A stretch of DNA of 64,000 bases from Devosia aquimaris (lineage in GTDB: Bacteria > Pseudomonadota > Alphaproteobacteria > Rhizobiales > Devosiaceae), in NCBI RefSeq assembly GCF_020169335.1, contig NZ_JAIEZN010000001.1:389426-453425 (forward strand), written 5' to 3'. The position numbers and the translations under genes were made by a program. The notes below the pieces were generated by a model. That model was not told where the DNA came from. It made no database searches and worked only from the letters and a program-made list of their open reading frames with translations. Position 1 is the first letter of the stretch. Each line of letters starts with the position of its first letter. Positions 37,271 through 46,971 of this stretch are shown here, one piece after another.

Positions 37271-38560
37271 CTAGACGATGCCGCCCGAGCCGCCCTCGAC
37301 CGCCGGGCGCACGTCGGCGACCTTCTGGCGGTAGCCCGAGGCGCGATAGGTGCTGAGCAGGTCGATCGCGCCGCCCTGTTCGAAGCGAGCCATGGCCAGG
37401 ATCGGCTCGACATCGGTGCGGTAGGCCTGGCGCAGCGCTTGCGTTGCCGCCAGCGCGTCATTGCCCTGCTGCGCCGCCAACAGGTCTGCCCGGTCCACCA
37501 GCAACGCCTGCGCATAGGCGCGCTGCACATCGGAGGCCGACAGCATCAGCGACTCGATCGGGTCGGTCACATTGTGGCTTTGGTCCAGCATATGGGCCGG
37601 GTGGAAGTCGGCGTCGCCGGCCTCGATGTCGACCAGTTCGTTGAACACCAGGAACAGGCGATAGGGGTCGATGGCGCCGGCGTCGAGGTCATCGTCACCA
37701 TATTTGCTGTCGTTGAAGTGGAAGCCACCCAGCTTGCCGAACTGGGCCAGGCGGGAAACGATCATCTCGATATTGACGTTGGGCGCATGGTGGCCGAGGT
37801 CGACCAGGCACAGCGCCTTGTCGCCCAGCTCCTTGGCGATGATGTAATTGGTGCCCCAATCCTGCACCACCGTCGAATAGAACGCCGGCTCATACATCTT
37901 GTGTTCGGTATAGATGTGCCAGTCCTCGGGCAGGGCGGCATAGACCTGCTTCATGGAGTCCAGGTAATTCTCGAACTGGCGGGCGAAATTGACCTGGCCG
38001 GGGAAGTTCGAGCCATCCCCGATCCACACCGTCAGCGCCTTGGAGCCGATGGTCTTGCCGATCTCGATGCATTCGAGGTTATGCTCGATCGCCTGGTCGC
38101 GCGCGGCCTTGTCGGCATGGCTGAGCGAGCCGAACTTGTAGCTCTGCAACTGCCCCTTGGCGTCCGAGAAGGTGTTGGAGTTCATCGCGTCAAAGCCCAG
38201 GCCAAAGCGGCTGGCCGACTGCTTGAGGCGATTGGGATCAGCCTTGTCCCACGGAATATGCAGCGACACGGTTTTCGTCGCCTGCGTCAGCTGGGCGATC
38301 ACGGCGCAGTCCTCGATCTTGTCGAAGATGTCGCGCGGCTCGCCCACGCCGGGGAAGCGCGCAAAGCGCGTGCCGCCGGTGCCCACGCCCCAGGAGGGCA
38401 CGGCCACGTTGAAGGCGGCAACCTTGGACTTGATGGCGTCGATATCGACGCCGCGGCGGTCCAGCCGCTCGCCCAGCGTGTCATAGTCGACATTGAGGTC
38501 CGCCAGGCGCTTCTCATTGTTCGCGTCAACGACGGATGGGTCGATGATGGTATCGGTCAT
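37271..38560 (-). CDS. rhaI: L-rhamnose isomerase RhaI
   Basis: RhaI converts L-rhamnose to L-rhamnulose. The 429-residue protein is the rhizobial/Pseudomonas stutzeri type of xylose-isomerase-like TIM barrel, not the E. coli RhaA type. Metal-site segments are visible as YTEHKMYEPAFYS, LVDLGHHAPNVNIE and FHFNDSKYGDDDLDAG. GGGAGG precedes the ATG. It lies downstream of rhaD in a rhaDI operon divergent from rhaR; the 149-bp gap to rhaD holds two palindromic repeats. Confidence 0.93.
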   Translation of the reverse strand: MTDTIIDPSVVDANNEKRLADLNVDYDTLGERLDRRGVDIDAIKSKVAAFNVAVPSWGVGTGGTRFARFPGVGEPRDIFDKIEDCAVIAQLTQATKTVSLHIPWDKADPNRLKQSASRFGLGFDAMNSNTFSDAKGQLQSYKFGSLSHADKAARDQAIEHNLECIEIGKTIGSKALTVWIGDGSNFPGQVNFARQFENYLDSMKQVYAALPEDWHIYTEHKMYEPAFYSTVVQDWGTNYIIAKELGDKALCLVDLGHHAPNVNIEMIVSRLAQFGKLGGFHFNDSKYGDDDLDAGAIDPYRLFLVFNELVDIEAGDADFHPAHMLDQSHNVTDPIESLMLSASDVQRAYAQALLVDRADLLAAQQGNDALAATQALRQAYRTDVEPILAMARFEQGGAIDLLSTYRASGYRQKVADVRPAVEGGSGGIV

Positions 38561-38583
38561 TGTATGTGCCTCCCTCGGCGGTC

Positions 38584-38700
38584 CCCTCCCTCAGTCTCTC
38601 CCCTTCAAGGGGAGGGAGGCGATGGAGCCGCATATTCTGTGTGCTATCTGGACCCTCCCTCCCCTTGAGGGGAGGGTTGGTGAGGGGATCTGTCGACCCC
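38584..38700. repeat. Two CTCCCC/GGGGAG palindromes in the rhaD-rhaI gap
   Basis: The first has outer arms CCTCCCT (38585-38591) and AGGGAGG (38613-38619) around a near-continuous CTCCCCTT-C-AAGGGGAG hairpin (38598-38614), followed by CGATGGAGCCG. The second (38652-38678) is ACCCTCCCTCCCCTT-G-AGGGGAGGGT, followed by a TGTCGACC tail like that of other copies. They may protect or cleave the rhaDI mRNA. Confidence 0.75.
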
Positions 38701-38709
38701 GTCACTGCG

Positions 38710-40809
38710 TCAGCGCGTAAACGACTGGGCGTTGCCCGCGTCCACATTGATGATATTGCCCGTCGACTTGGCCGAGGCCTCCGAGGCGAAGAAATAGATC
38801 GCTTCGGCGATGTCCTCGGGGAACACGCTGCGCTTGAGCATCGAGCGCTCGCGGTACATTTCCTCCAGGCCATCCTTGTCGGTCTTGTAGGTCGAGGCGC
38901 GCTGTTCCAGCCATTCGCCGGCCCAGATCTTGCTGCCGCGGAGCACGGCGTCGGGGTTCACCACATTGACGCGGATCTGCTCGGATGCGCCTTCCAGCGC
39001 CAGGCAGCGGGCCAGGTGGATTTCCGCCGCCTTGGCGGTGCAATAGGCCGAGGCATTGGGCGACGCGGCGAGGCCATTCTTGGAGGCCACGAACACCACA
39101 TTGCCGCCGATCTTCTGGGCGCGGAACAGGCGGAACGCCTCGCGCGACACCAGGAAATAGCCGGTGCTGAGGATATCCATGTTCTTGTTCCACAGCTCGA
39201 GCGAGGTCTCCTCGATCGGTGCGGAGGAGGCGATGCCGGCGTTGGAGACCAGAATGTCGAGCCCGCCGAACTCCACCACCGCCTCGGCAAAGCCGGCGAT
39301 GACGACGGTTTCCTGCGTCACATTGAGCTGCACGGGGCGCACGAAATCGGCGCCGAACACCTTGCCCAGTTCCTCATTGGCTGCCGCCAGCGCTGCCTGG
39401 TCGATGTCGGCCAGCACCACGCAGGCGCCTTCGCGCAGCAGCCGCACGGCCGTGGCCTTGCCGATGCCGCCGGCGCCGCCGGTGACCAGCGCAATCTTGC
39501 CGGCCAGCGACTTCGGCTTGGGCATGCGCGCCAGCTTGGCCTCCTCAAGCAGCCAATATTCGATGTCGAAGGCTTCCTGCTCGGGCAGGCCGACATAGGT
39601 CGACACCGTCGAGGCGCCGCGCATCACATTGATGGCGTTGACATAGAACTCGCCGGAGATGCGGGCCGTGGCCTTGTCCTTGGCGAAGGTGAACATGCCC
39701 ACGCCCGGCATCAGATAGACCACCGCATTGGGGTCGCGCACGGCGGGTGAGTTGTCGTGCTTGCAGCGGTCGTAATAGGCCTGGTAGTCGGCGCGATAGG
39801 CGGCGACGTCATCGGCGAGACGAGCAATCACGGCGTCCACATCGGGATTGGCCGGATCGAACTCGATCACCAGCGGGCGGATCTTGGTGCGCAGGAAATG
39901 GTCCGGGCACGAGGTGCCCAGCGCGGCCAGCGGGCGCAGATTGTTGGAATTGACGAATTCGAGCACCGCGGCGCTGTCATCAAAATGGCCCAGCTTGTGG
40001 CTGTCGGCGGAGATCAGGCCGCGGATCTTGGGCATCAGCTTGGCCGCGATGGCGCGACGCTGGTCAGCCGGCAGGGCGGTGACCGCGGCGCCGCCGAAAA
40101 TGGTCTTGCCCTCGGTCTCTTTCTCAAACCATTCGATGGCCTGGTTGATGATGCCGATAGTGGTCTCGTAGCATTCTTTGGGCGTGTCGCCCCAGGTGAA
40201 GAGGCCATGGGACTCAAGGATCAGCCCCTTGGCGTTGGGGTTCTCTTCGCAGAACTTGCCCAGCCACAGGCCCAACTCGAAGCCCGGCTTCTTCCACGGC
40301 AACCAGCCGATGGTGTCGCCAAAGATCTGCTGGGTCAGCTCCTTGGAGTTCTTGGAGGCCGCGATGGCAATGATCGCGTCCGGGTGCATATGATCGACGA
40401 ACGGCCGGTTCACATAGGCATGCAGCGGGGTGTCGATCGAGGCTGCGCGGGGATTGAGGTTGAACGTGGCGTGCGGCAGATAGCCCACCATCTCGTCCTC
40501 GAACTCCACGCCGCGATAGAGGCCCTTGAGCGCGCGCAGCTTGTCCATATAGAGCGTCGAAAAGCCGTCGAGCTTGATCGAGGCGCTGTCGCCACCCGAG
40601 CCCTTCACCCACAGCACTTCCACGTCCTGGCCGGTCAGCGGGTCCTTCTGCCAGATCTTGGACGAGGTATTGCCGCCACCATAATTGGTCACGCGCTTGT
40701 CGCTGCCCAGCAGGTTCGAACGATAGACGAGGCGTTCCGGCTCGCTCATGGCGGCGGCTTTCGCATCATCCCAAAGATTGGCAAGGCGCTTGGGCGCGGT
40801 GGTCGACAT
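38710..40809 (-). CDS. rhaD: Bifunctional rhamnulose-1-phosphate aldolase / short-chain dehydrogenase RhaD
   Basis: A 699-residue fusion. Residues about 1-420 are a class II (zinc) aldolase that splits L-rhamnulose 1-phosphate into dihydroxyacetone phosphate and lactaldehyde (HMHPDAIIAIAASKN, ESHGLFTWGDT). Residues about 430-699 are an SDR dehydrogenase with the Rossmann loop TGGAGGIGKAT and the catalytic YCTAK, which would oxidise lactaldehyde. The ATG at 40809 follows GGGAGGAG. The fusion is known from rhizobia and Bacillus. It diverges from rhaR, and the palindromes in the shared gap are probably RhaR sites. Confidence 0.94.
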   Translation of the reverse strand: MSTTAPKRLANLWDDAKAAAMSEPERLVYRSNLLGSDKRVTNYGGGNTSSKIWQKDPLTGQDVEVLWVKGSGGDSASIKLDGFSTLYMDKLRALKGLYRGVEFEDEMVGYLPHATFNLNPRAASIDTPLHAYVNRPFVDHMHPDAIIAIAASKNSKELTQQIFGDTIGWLPWKKPGFELGLWLGKFCEENPNAKGLILESHGLFTWGDTPKECYETTIGIINQAIEWFEKETEGKTIFGGAAVTALPADQRRAIAAKLMPKIRGLISADSHKLGHFDDSAAVLEFVNSNNLRPLAALGTSCPDHFLRTKIRPLVIEFDPANPDVDAVIARLADDVAAYRADYQAYYDRCKHDNSPAVRDPNAVVYLMPGVGMFTFAKDKATARISGEFYVNAINVMRGASTVSTYVGLPEQEAFDIEYWLLEEAKLARMPKPKSLAGKIALVTGGAGGIGKATAVRLLREGACVVLADIDQAALAAANEELGKVFGADFVRPVQLNVTQETVVIAGFAEAVVEFGGLDILVSNAGIASSAPIEETSLELWNKNMDILSTGYFLVSREAFRLFRAQKIGGNVVFVASKNGLAASPNASAYCTAKAAEIHLARCLALEGASEQIRVNVVNPDAVLRGSKIWAGEWLEQRASTYKTDKDGLEEMYRERSMLKRSVFPEDIAEAIYFFASEASAKSTGNIINVDAGNAQSFTR

Positions 40810-40873
40810 GCAGACTCCTCCCACAGGGTGGTAACTCGGATTTTTGCCGGAGATGGCCACGATAAAGCTGCAG

Positions 40874-40946
40874 TGTCAATCATAAACAGTCAGAAACGCG
40901 CATCAGAGACTGACATGTTTCGAATTTGACGGTTTCATGATTGACA
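40874..40946. promoter_or_regulatory. Candidate RhaR operator pair between rhaD and rhaR
   Basis: TGTCAATCAT (40874-40883) and its exact inverse ATGATTGACA (40937-40946) lie 53 bp apart in the divergent gap, one near each gene. Further TGAC/GTCA half-sites lie in between (CAGTCAG, ACTGACATG, TTTGACGG). Confidence 0.65.
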
Positions 40947-40991
40947 GTGATTGGAATGAATGGAAACTATGCTGCCAGGGAGAGACAAGCC

Positions 40992-41798
40992 GTGCACGAA
41001 ACCGAACGCCACAGAGTGATTATCGCTGCCGTGCAGTCGCGTCCTGTCGCGACGGTGGCGGATCTGTGCGAGGTCACCGGCTCCTCGGAAGCCACCATTC
41101 GCCGGGACATTGCGGCCCTGCATGTACGGGGCGAGGTGCGGCGGGTGCGCGGTGGCGCCGAGGCCGTCAACCCGCCCGAGCAGAGCGCGCTGATGGGGCG
41201 GCCCTTCTCGGTCAACGAAACCATCAATATCGAGCAGAAGCGCGCAATTGCCCGCGCAGCGGCCGCCTTGTGCAAGGATGGTGAGCCGATCATCATCAAT
41301 GGTGGCACCACCACCTACCAGATGGTGCATCACCTGACGCAGCGGCGCATGAGCGTGTTCACCAACAGCTTCGCCATTGCCGAATATCTCATCCACAACT
41401 CGCGCAATTCCGTCGTCATCCCCGGCGGTACGGTCTATCGCGAGCAGAATGTCATCCTCTCGCCCTTCGGCGGGGTGGTGGCGAGCCACTTCTATGCCAA
41501 GCGCATGTTCATTGGCTGCCAGGGCATCGGCCAGCATGGGCTGATGGAAGCCGACCCCATGATCGTGCAGTCCGAGCTGGGCCTGATCGGCCAGGCCGAC
41601 GAGCTGATCGTGCTGGCCGATTCATCGAAATTTTCGGGACGCTCAAGCCTCATTCTATGTGGGCTCGACCGAATAGCCGCCGTCATCACCGACAGCGGCA
41701 TCCGCGACGAAGACCGTCAAATGCTGGAAACGGCAGGCGTGCGGCTCATCGTGGCGGAAACAACGGCTCAGGCGGACAAGCAACAGACCGTCGCCTGA
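40992..41798 (+). CDS. rhaR: DeoR-family rhamnose regulator RhaR
   Basis: A 268-residue DeoR-type repressor: HTH VADLCEVTGSSEATIRRDIAALH (abridged) and a C-terminal DeoR sensor domain with IIINGGTTTYQMVHHL and NSFAIAEYL, as in phosphosugar-responsive regulators. I chose the GTG at 40992 (reads MHETERHR) because AGGGAGAG sits 8 bp upstream and rhizobial RhaR begins this way. An upstream ATG at 40956 is less likely. It precedes rhaSTPQU with a 36-bp gap and diverges from rhaDI. Confidence 0.88.
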   Translation: MHETERHRVIIAAVQSRPVATVADLCEVTGSSEATIRRDIAALHVRGEVRRVRGGAEAVNPPEQSALMGRPFSVNETINIEQKRAIARAAAALCKDGEPIIINGGTTTYQMVHHLTQRRMSVFTNSFAIAEYLIHNSRNSVVIPGGTVYREQNVILSPFGGVVASHFYAKRMFIGCQGIGQHGLMEADPMIVQSELGLIGQADELIVLADSSKFSGRSSLILCGLDRIAAVITDSGIRDEDRQMLETAGVRLIVAETTAQADKQQTVA

Positions 41799-41834
41799 GA
41801 AACCAAGCAAGACGACCCCAGGGAGGAAACCTCA

Positions 41835-42821
41835 ATGAAGCTGATTAAACTGCTGGCGGCCACCACCGCCGTTGCCGCACTGCTCGCTACGCCCGCCTTC
41901 GCCCAGACCCGCATCGCGCTGGTCGTCAAGTCGCTGGGCAATGGCTTCTTTGATGCCGCCAACAAGGGCGCGCAGGAAGCTGCTGCCGAACTTGGCGATG
42001 TCGAAGTGATCTATACCGGCCCGACCGCCGCAACCGCCGAAGCCCAGATCGAAGTCATCAATGCGCTGATCGCCCAGCAGGTTGACGCCATCGCCATCTC
42101 CGCCAACGATCCGGACGCGCTTGTGCCGGCGCTGCAGAAGGCCATGGAACGCGGCATCAAGGTGATCTCCTGGGATTCCGGCGTCGCCCCCGAAGGCCGC
42201 CAGCTGCACCTGAACCCGTCCGAAACCGCCCTGATCGGCGAGACCATCATCAAGCTGGCTGCCGATTACCTGCCCGAGGGGGGCGACGTGGCGATCCTCT
42301 CGGCTGCCTCCACGGCGACCAACCAGAACGCCTGGATCGATGCGGCCAAGGCCGTGCTGCCCGAGAAGTTCCCCAACATCAATCTCGTCTCGGTCGTCTA
42401 TGGCGACGATGACTCGGTCAAGTCGACCGACGAAGCCAAGGGCCTGATCGCCTCCTATCCCGACCTCAAGGCCATCATTGCCCCCACCACCGTGGGCGTC
42501 GTGGCCGCTGCCCAGGTGGTGACCGACCAGAACCTGATCGGCAAGATCAATGTCACCGGCCTTGCCCTGCCGTCCGAGTTCAAGCAGTTCATCGACAATG
42601 GCGCGAGCCAGGCCGTTGCCCTGTGGAACCCGATCGACCTGGGCTACTCAGCCGTGATGCTGGCCAATGATCTGGTCAAGGGCGACGAAGCCAAGCCCGG
42701 TGCCAAGCTCTCGATGGGCCGCATGGGCGAATTGACCCTGGACGACACCAACTCGGGCGCCATGGCCGCTCCCTTCACCTTCGACAAGTCCAACATCGAA
42801 GAGTTCTCCAAGATCTATTGA
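41835..42821 (+). CDS. rhaS: Rhamnose-binding periplasmic protein RhaS
   Basis: RhaS is the solute receptor of the rhamnose ABC importer RhaSTPQ. The 328-residue precursor has a signal peptide (about residues 1-23, ending PAFAQ). The mature protein has RIALVVKSLGNGFFDAANKG near its start and AISANDPDALVPALQKAMERG, which mark the sugar-binding class. Strong GGGAGGAAA precedes the ATG. Four palindromic repeats follow it before rhaT, which may stabilise the rhaS message and keep it in excess over the membrane components. Confidence 0.92.
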   Translation: MKLIKLLAATTAVAALLATPAFAQTRIALVVKSLGNGFFDAANKGAQEAAAELGDVEVIYTGPTAATAEAQIEVINALIAQQVDAIAISANDPDALVPALQKAMERGIKVISWDSGVAPEGRQLHLNPSETALIGETIIKLAADYLPEGGDVAILSAASTATNQNAWIDAAKAVLPEKFPNINLVSVVYGDDDSVKSTDEAKGLIASYPDLKAIIAPTTVGVVAAAQVVTDQNLIGKINVTGLALPSEFKQFIDNGASQAVALWNPIDLGYSAVMLANDLVKGDEAKPGAKLSMGRMGELTLDDTNSGAMAAPFTFDKSNIEEFSKIY

Positions 42822-42830
42822 GGTCCTTTG

Positions 42831-43057
42831 CCACTCCCCAGAGGGGGAGTGGTCGACCCGTTGGGTTGGGTGAGAGGTTCGGAGCCTGAGCTTTTGCCGC
42901 GGCACTGAACGCCTCACCCTAACCCTCTCCCCTCAGGGGAGAGGGGACCTATCCTGCACATCGCCGCGGCAGAGCCAGGCTGAGGGTCGTTCGACGGATC
43001 ACCGAGGCCCCCCACTCTTGATCCCGCTCCGCAAGGGGAGGGTGTCGACTGCACCAC
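42831..43057. repeat. Cluster of palindromic repeats in the rhaS-rhaT gap
   Basis: The 269-bp gap holds CCACTCCCC-AGAG-GGGGAGTGG (42831-42852) followed by TCGACCC, then CCCTCTCCCC-TCA-GGGGAGAGGG (42923-42945), and a degenerate copy around 43010-43050 ending GGGGAGGGTGTCGACTG. GGGTTGGGTGAGAGG (42862-42876) is complementary to CCTCACCCTAACCC (42912-42925), so the first two copies form an inverted composite. Confidence 0.8.
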
Positions 43058-43090
43058 CGCAGCCAGCGGTGAAGGATGAAGCTAAGACCC

Positions 43091-44599
43091 ATGACCGATC
43101 AACCCATCCTGACCCTCTCGGGCATTTCCAAGAGCTTCCCCGGCGTGCGGGCGCTGCACAATGTCTCGCTCGAGCTCTATGCCGGCCAGGTCACCGCGCT
43201 GATCGGGGAGAACGGCGCCGGAAAGTCCACTCTGGTCAAGACCCTGACGGGCATCTACCAGCCCGACGCGGGCGAGATTGCCGTGAACGGCCAGAAGGTT
43301 ACGCTGCCGACGGCGCATTCTGCCTCTGCGGCTGGCATTACCGCCATCCATCAGGAAACCGTGCTGTTCGACGAGCTGACCGTCGCCGAGAACATCTATC
43401 TCGGCCACGCCCCCCGCAATCGGTTCGGCCTGATCGACTGGCGCAAGATGCGCAGCGAAGCCAGGCTGACCCTCGACGCCATGGCCGCCGGCATTGACCC
43501 CGACATCAAGCTTAGGGAACTCGGCATCGCCAAAAAACACCTGGTCGCCGTGGCCCGCGCGCTCTCCATCGACGCCAGCGTCGTCATCATGGACGAGCCC
43601 ACCGCCGCCCTCAGCCAGAAGGAGATCGAGGAGCTCTACGTCCTGATCGACCTGCTCAAGCAGGACGGCAAGGCGATCCTGTTTATCAGCCACAAATTCG
43701 ATGAGATCTATCGCATCGCCGATCGCTTCACCGTCTTCCGCGACGGCGAGCAGGTCGGCAAGGGCATGATCGCCGACACCAGCCAGAGCGACATCGTCCA
43801 GATGATGGTCGGTCGCCCGGTCGAAGGCATCTTCCCGTCCCGCCAAGCGGCCAGCGGCGATGTGGTGCTGGAGGCCAAGGGCCTCAGCCATCCCACTGAA
43901 TTCAATGACATTTCATTCTCTGTGCGCAAGGGCGAAATCCTGGGCTTCTATGGCCTGGTCGGCGCCGGCCGCAGCGAGGTCATGCAGGCTGTGTTCGGTC
44001 TGACGCGCCCCTCCGCCGGCACGCTGTCGCTCGATGGCGCGACAATCACACCCCGCTCTCCCGCCGATGCCGTCGAGGCCGGCATCGTGTATGTCCCCGA
44101 GGAGCGCGGCAAGCAGGGCGTCATTACCGGCGAACCCATTTTCAAGAATGTCTCGCTGCCATCGCTGGGCACGACCAGCCGCGCTGGCTTCCTGCGCCTG
44201 GCCGAGGAATTTGCCCTGGCCCGCACCTATACCGAGCGGCTGGATCTGCGCGCCTCTTCGCTCAGCCAGAATGTCTCGACCCTGTCGGGCGGCAACCAGC
44301 AAAAGGTGGTGATCGCCAAGTGGCTGGCAACGCTGCCCAAAGTCATCATCCTCGATGAACCGACCAAGGGCATCGACATCGGCTCCAAGGCCGCCGTGCA
44401 TGACTTCATGGCCGAACTGGTCGCCCAGGGCCTCAGCGTCATCATGGTCTCTTCCGAACTGCCCGAAGTGCTGGGCATGAGCGACCGCATCGTCGTCATG
44501 CGCGAGGGGCGGATGGTCGACACGCTCGACAACAAGGGGCTCAAGCCCGAAACGCTGGTGCGCCTGGCCGCCGGCATCGCCGAGGACATGGCCGCATGA
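43091..44599 (+). CDS. rhaT: Rhamnose ABC transporter double ATP-binding protein RhaT
   Basis: A 502-residue ATPase with two fused domains: Walker A GENGAGKST, VVIMDEPTAALS in the first; degenerate GLVGAGRSE, then LSGGNQQKVVIAK and VIILDEPTKGIDIG in the second. It powers rhamnose uptake with RhaP and RhaQ. I list the ATG at 43091 (MTDQPILTLSGIS); an in-frame ATG at 43076 adds MKLRP and has a nearer purine-rich site, so either may be used. Its stop overlaps rhaP by 4 bp. Confidence 0.92.
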   Translation: MTDQPILTLSGISKSFPGVRALHNVSLELYAGQVTALIGENGAGKSTLVKTLTGIYQPDAGEIAVNGQKVTLPTAHSASAAGITAIHQETVLFDELTVAENIYLGHAPRNRFGLIDWRKMRSEARLTLDAMAAGIDPDIKLRELGIAKKHLVAVARALSIDASVVIMDEPTAALSQKEIEELYVLIDLLKQDGKAILFISHKFDEIYRIADRFTVFRDGEQVGKGMIADTSQSDIVQMMVGRPVEGIFPSRQAASGDVVLEAKGLSHPTEFNDISFSVRKGEILGFYGLVGAGRSEVMQAVFGLTRPSAGTLSLDGATITPRSPADAVEAGIVYVPEERGKQGVITGEPIFKNVSLPSLGTTSRAGFLRLAEEFALARTYTERLDLRASSLSQNVSTLSGGNQQKVVIAKWLATLPKVIILDEPTKGIDIGSKAAVHDFMAELVAQGLSVIMVSSELPEVLGMSDRIVVMREGRMVDTLDNKGLKPETLVRLAAGIAEDMAA

Positions 44600-45573
44600 A
44601 CCGCTTGATGAAACACCGCGAAGTCTGGCTGGCCCTGGCCATCGTGCTGGTGGTCGTGCTGGTGACGCTGCGCTTCTCGCGCTTTGCCCAGCCGACCAAT
44701 TTGCTGACCATCTTCAACGACACCTCCATCCTGATGATGCTGGCGCTGGGACAGATGGCGGTGATCCTGACCCGCTCGATCGACCTCTCCATGGCCTCCA
44801 ACCTCGCGTTGACCGGCATGATCGTTGCCATGCTCAACGCTGCTTTCCCCGGCGTGCCGATCCCGGCGCTCATGGCGCTGTCCGTACTCATCGGCGCGGG
44901 CCTGGGCGCTTTCAACGGCGTGCTGGTGTGGAAGCTCGACATCCCGCCCATCGTCGTGACGCTGGGCACGCTGACGATCTTCCGCGGCATGGTCTTCGTC
45001 ATTTCCGGCGGCGCCTGGGTCAATGCGGCCCAGATGAGCCCGGATTTCATTGCCTTCCAGCGCGCGGTGTTCCTGGGCCTGCCGGTTCTGAGCTGGTTCG
45101 CCATTGTGGTGGCCGCGCTGTTCTATGTGCTCATGACCCGCACGCCATTGGGACGCGCCTTCTACGCCATCGGCGTCAATCCGACGGCCTCGGTCTATAC
45201 CGGCATCAATGTGGGCCGCACCAAGTTCATGGCCTTCGTCATCTCGGGCGCCGTGGCCGGGCTCTGCGGCTATCTCTGGATTTCGCGCTATGTCATCGCC
45301 TCCACCGAAGTCGCTGGCGGCTATGAACTGACCATTATTGCCGCCTGCGTCATTGGCGGCGTCTCCATCGCCGGCGGGATCGGCAGCGTCGGCGGCGTGC
45401 TGCTCGGCGCCATTTTCCTCGGCGTCATCAACAACGCCCTGCCGGTGATCAACATTTCCCCGTTCTGGCAGATGGCCATTTCCGGCACGGCGATCCTGTT
45501 GGCTGTGGTGCTCAACGCGCGCGGCGAACGCAGCAAGGGCCGCATCATCCTCAAGACGGCAGAAACAGCATGA
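44596..45573 (+). CDS. rhaP: Rhamnose ABC transporter permease RhaP
   Basis: A 325-residue inner-membrane permease with about nine hydrophobic segments and the family sequences [20 protein letters not shown] and, near the C-terminus, [18 protein letters not shown]. The substitution of RSIDLS for the usual GGIDLS is worth noting but falls within the family. It overlaps rhaT and rhaQ by 4 bp each, so the set is translationally coupled. Confidence 0.9.
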   Translation: MNRLMKHREVWLALAIVLVVVLVTLRFSRFAQPTNLLTIFNDTSILMMLALGQMAVILTRSIDLSMASNLALTGMIVAMLNAAFPGVPIPALMALSVLIGAGLGAFNGVLVWKLDIPPIVVTLGTLTIFRGMVFVISGGAWVNAAQMSPDFIAFQRAVFLGLPVLSWFAIVVAALFYVLMTRTPLGRAFYAIGVNPTASVYTGINVGRTKFMAFVISGAVAGLCGYLWISRYVIASTEVAGGYELTIIAACVIGGVSIAGGIGSVGGVLLGAIFLGVINNALPVINISPFWQMAISGTAILLAVVLNARGERSKGRIILKTAETA

Positions 45574-46565
45574 CCGACACTTCGCTCCACCGTTCGCTGC
45601 CCGACCGCCTCGACAATCCGCTCCGCTCGGCCCTGCTGAGCTGGGAAAGCCTGTTGGTGCTGGTGGCGGTGGTGATCTTCATCGTCAATTCCTTCGCCTC
45701 GCCCTATTTCCTGAACGCCTGGAGCCTGAGCGATCTCACGTTCAACTTCACCGAAAAGGCGCTGATCGCGCTGGCCATGGCGCTGCTGATCATCGCCGGC
45801 GAGATCGACCTGTCGGTGGCCGCCATCATCGCGCTGGCCTCGACCCTGATGGGCCTGGCGTTGCAATATGGCGCGGACACCCCTGTGCTGGTGGCCATCG
45901 GCGTGGGCACCGGCATCGCCTGCGGTGCCGTCAACGGCTTCCTCGTCACCGGGCTCAAGCTGCCCTCCATCGTGGTGACCATCGGCACGATGAGCCTTTT
46001 CCGGGGTATCAGCTTCATCATCCTGGGCGACCAGAGCTTCAAGGGCTATCCCAAGAGCTTCTCCTGGTTCGGCCAGGGCTATGTCTGGGGCGTGATCTCG
46101 TTCGAGCTGGTGCTGTTCGTGCTCTGCGCCGTCATCTACTTCGTGCTGCTGCACCGCACCAACTTCGGCCGCCGCGTCTTTGCCATCGGCAACAATGCGG
46201 TGGCGGCGCAGTTCTCCGGCGTGCGCGTGGATCGCATCAAATTCGTGCTGTTCTGCCTCACCGGCCTGATGAGCGGCATCGCCGCCGTGCTGCTGACGGC
46301 GCGCCTGGGCTCGACGCGGCCCTCGATTGCCGAGGGCTGGGAGCTGGAGGCCATCACCATGGTGGTGCTAGGCGGCGTCTCCATTGTCGGTGGCGCGGGC
46401 TCCATTCTCGGCGTCGTGCTGGCCGCGATCATCATGGGTCTTGTCACCTTCGGACTGGGCCTGCTCAATGTGCCTGGTATTGTGATGTCCATCTTCATCG
46501 GCGGCCTGCTGATCGTGGTGATCGCGCTGCCCATCCTGTTCCGCATGTGGAGGCAGCGCGCATGA
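45570..46565 (+). CDS. rhaQ: Rhamnose ABC transporter permease RhaQ
   Basis: A 331-residue permease that would pair with RhaP as a heterodimer. It shows [20 protein letters not shown] and [21 protein letters not shown]. About nine membrane segments follow a 30-residue hydrophilic start. It overlaps rhaP upstream and rhaU downstream by 4 bp each. Confidence 0.9.
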   Translation: MTDTSLHRSLPDRLDNPLRSALLSWESLLVLVAVVIFIVNSFASPYFLNAWSLSDLTFNFTEKALIALAMALLIIAGEIDLSVAAIIALASTLMGLALQYGADTPVLVAIGVGTGIACGAVNGFLVTGLKLPSIVVTIGTMSLFRGISFIILGDQSFKGYPKSFSWFGQGYVWGVISFELVLFVLCAVIYFVLLHRTNFGRRVFAIGNNAVAAQFSGVRVDRIKFVLFCLTGLMSGIAAVLLTARLGSTRPSIAEGWELEAITMVVLGGVSIVGGAGSILGVVLAAIIMGLVTFGLGLLNVPGIVMSIFIGGLLIVVIALPILFRMWRQRA

Positions 46566-46897
46566 TCATCACCGATGGCGACTACGAGAAACATGCCTTC
46601 AAGATGCAGCTCAATCCCGGCATGGCAGCCGAATACAAGAAGCGCCACGACGAGATTTTCCCCGAGCTGGTCGACCTGCTGCATGAAGCCGGCGTCAAGG
46701 ACTATTCGATCCATCTCGATGAAGACACCAATATCCTGTTCGGCGTGCTGTGGCGCCGCAGGGACAACACCATGGCGGAGCTGCCGGCCACGGCGGTGAT
46801 GCAGCGCTGGTGGGCGCATATGGCCGATGTCATGGCCACAAACGAGAAGAACGAGCCGATCTCGGTCGATCTCACGCCCATGTTCTGGATGAAGTAA
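46562..46897 (+). CDS. rhaU: L-rhamnose mutarotase RhaU
   Basis: RhaU interconverts alpha- and beta-L-rhamnose. The 111-residue protein has the family features [20 protein letters not shown] near the start, the [19 protein letters not shown] strand and WWAHMADVM, ending LTPMFWMK. The ATG at 46562 overlaps rhaQ by 4 bp. In Rhizobium leguminosarum the next gene is rhaK (kinase); here the operon ends and an unrelated importer follows after 249 bp. Confidence 0.92.
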   Translation: MIITDGDYEKHAFKMQLNPGMAAEYKKRHDEIFPELVDLLHEAGVKDYSIHLDEDTNILFGVLWRRRDNTMAELPATAVMQRWWAHMADVMATNEKNEPISVDLTPMFWMK

Positions 46898-46971
46898 CCT
46901 CCGCGCCAAGGCGAACGAATAGTCTGCTGTCCCGGCCATTTGCCATTGGTCCGGATCGACAGGCGGTGCGT

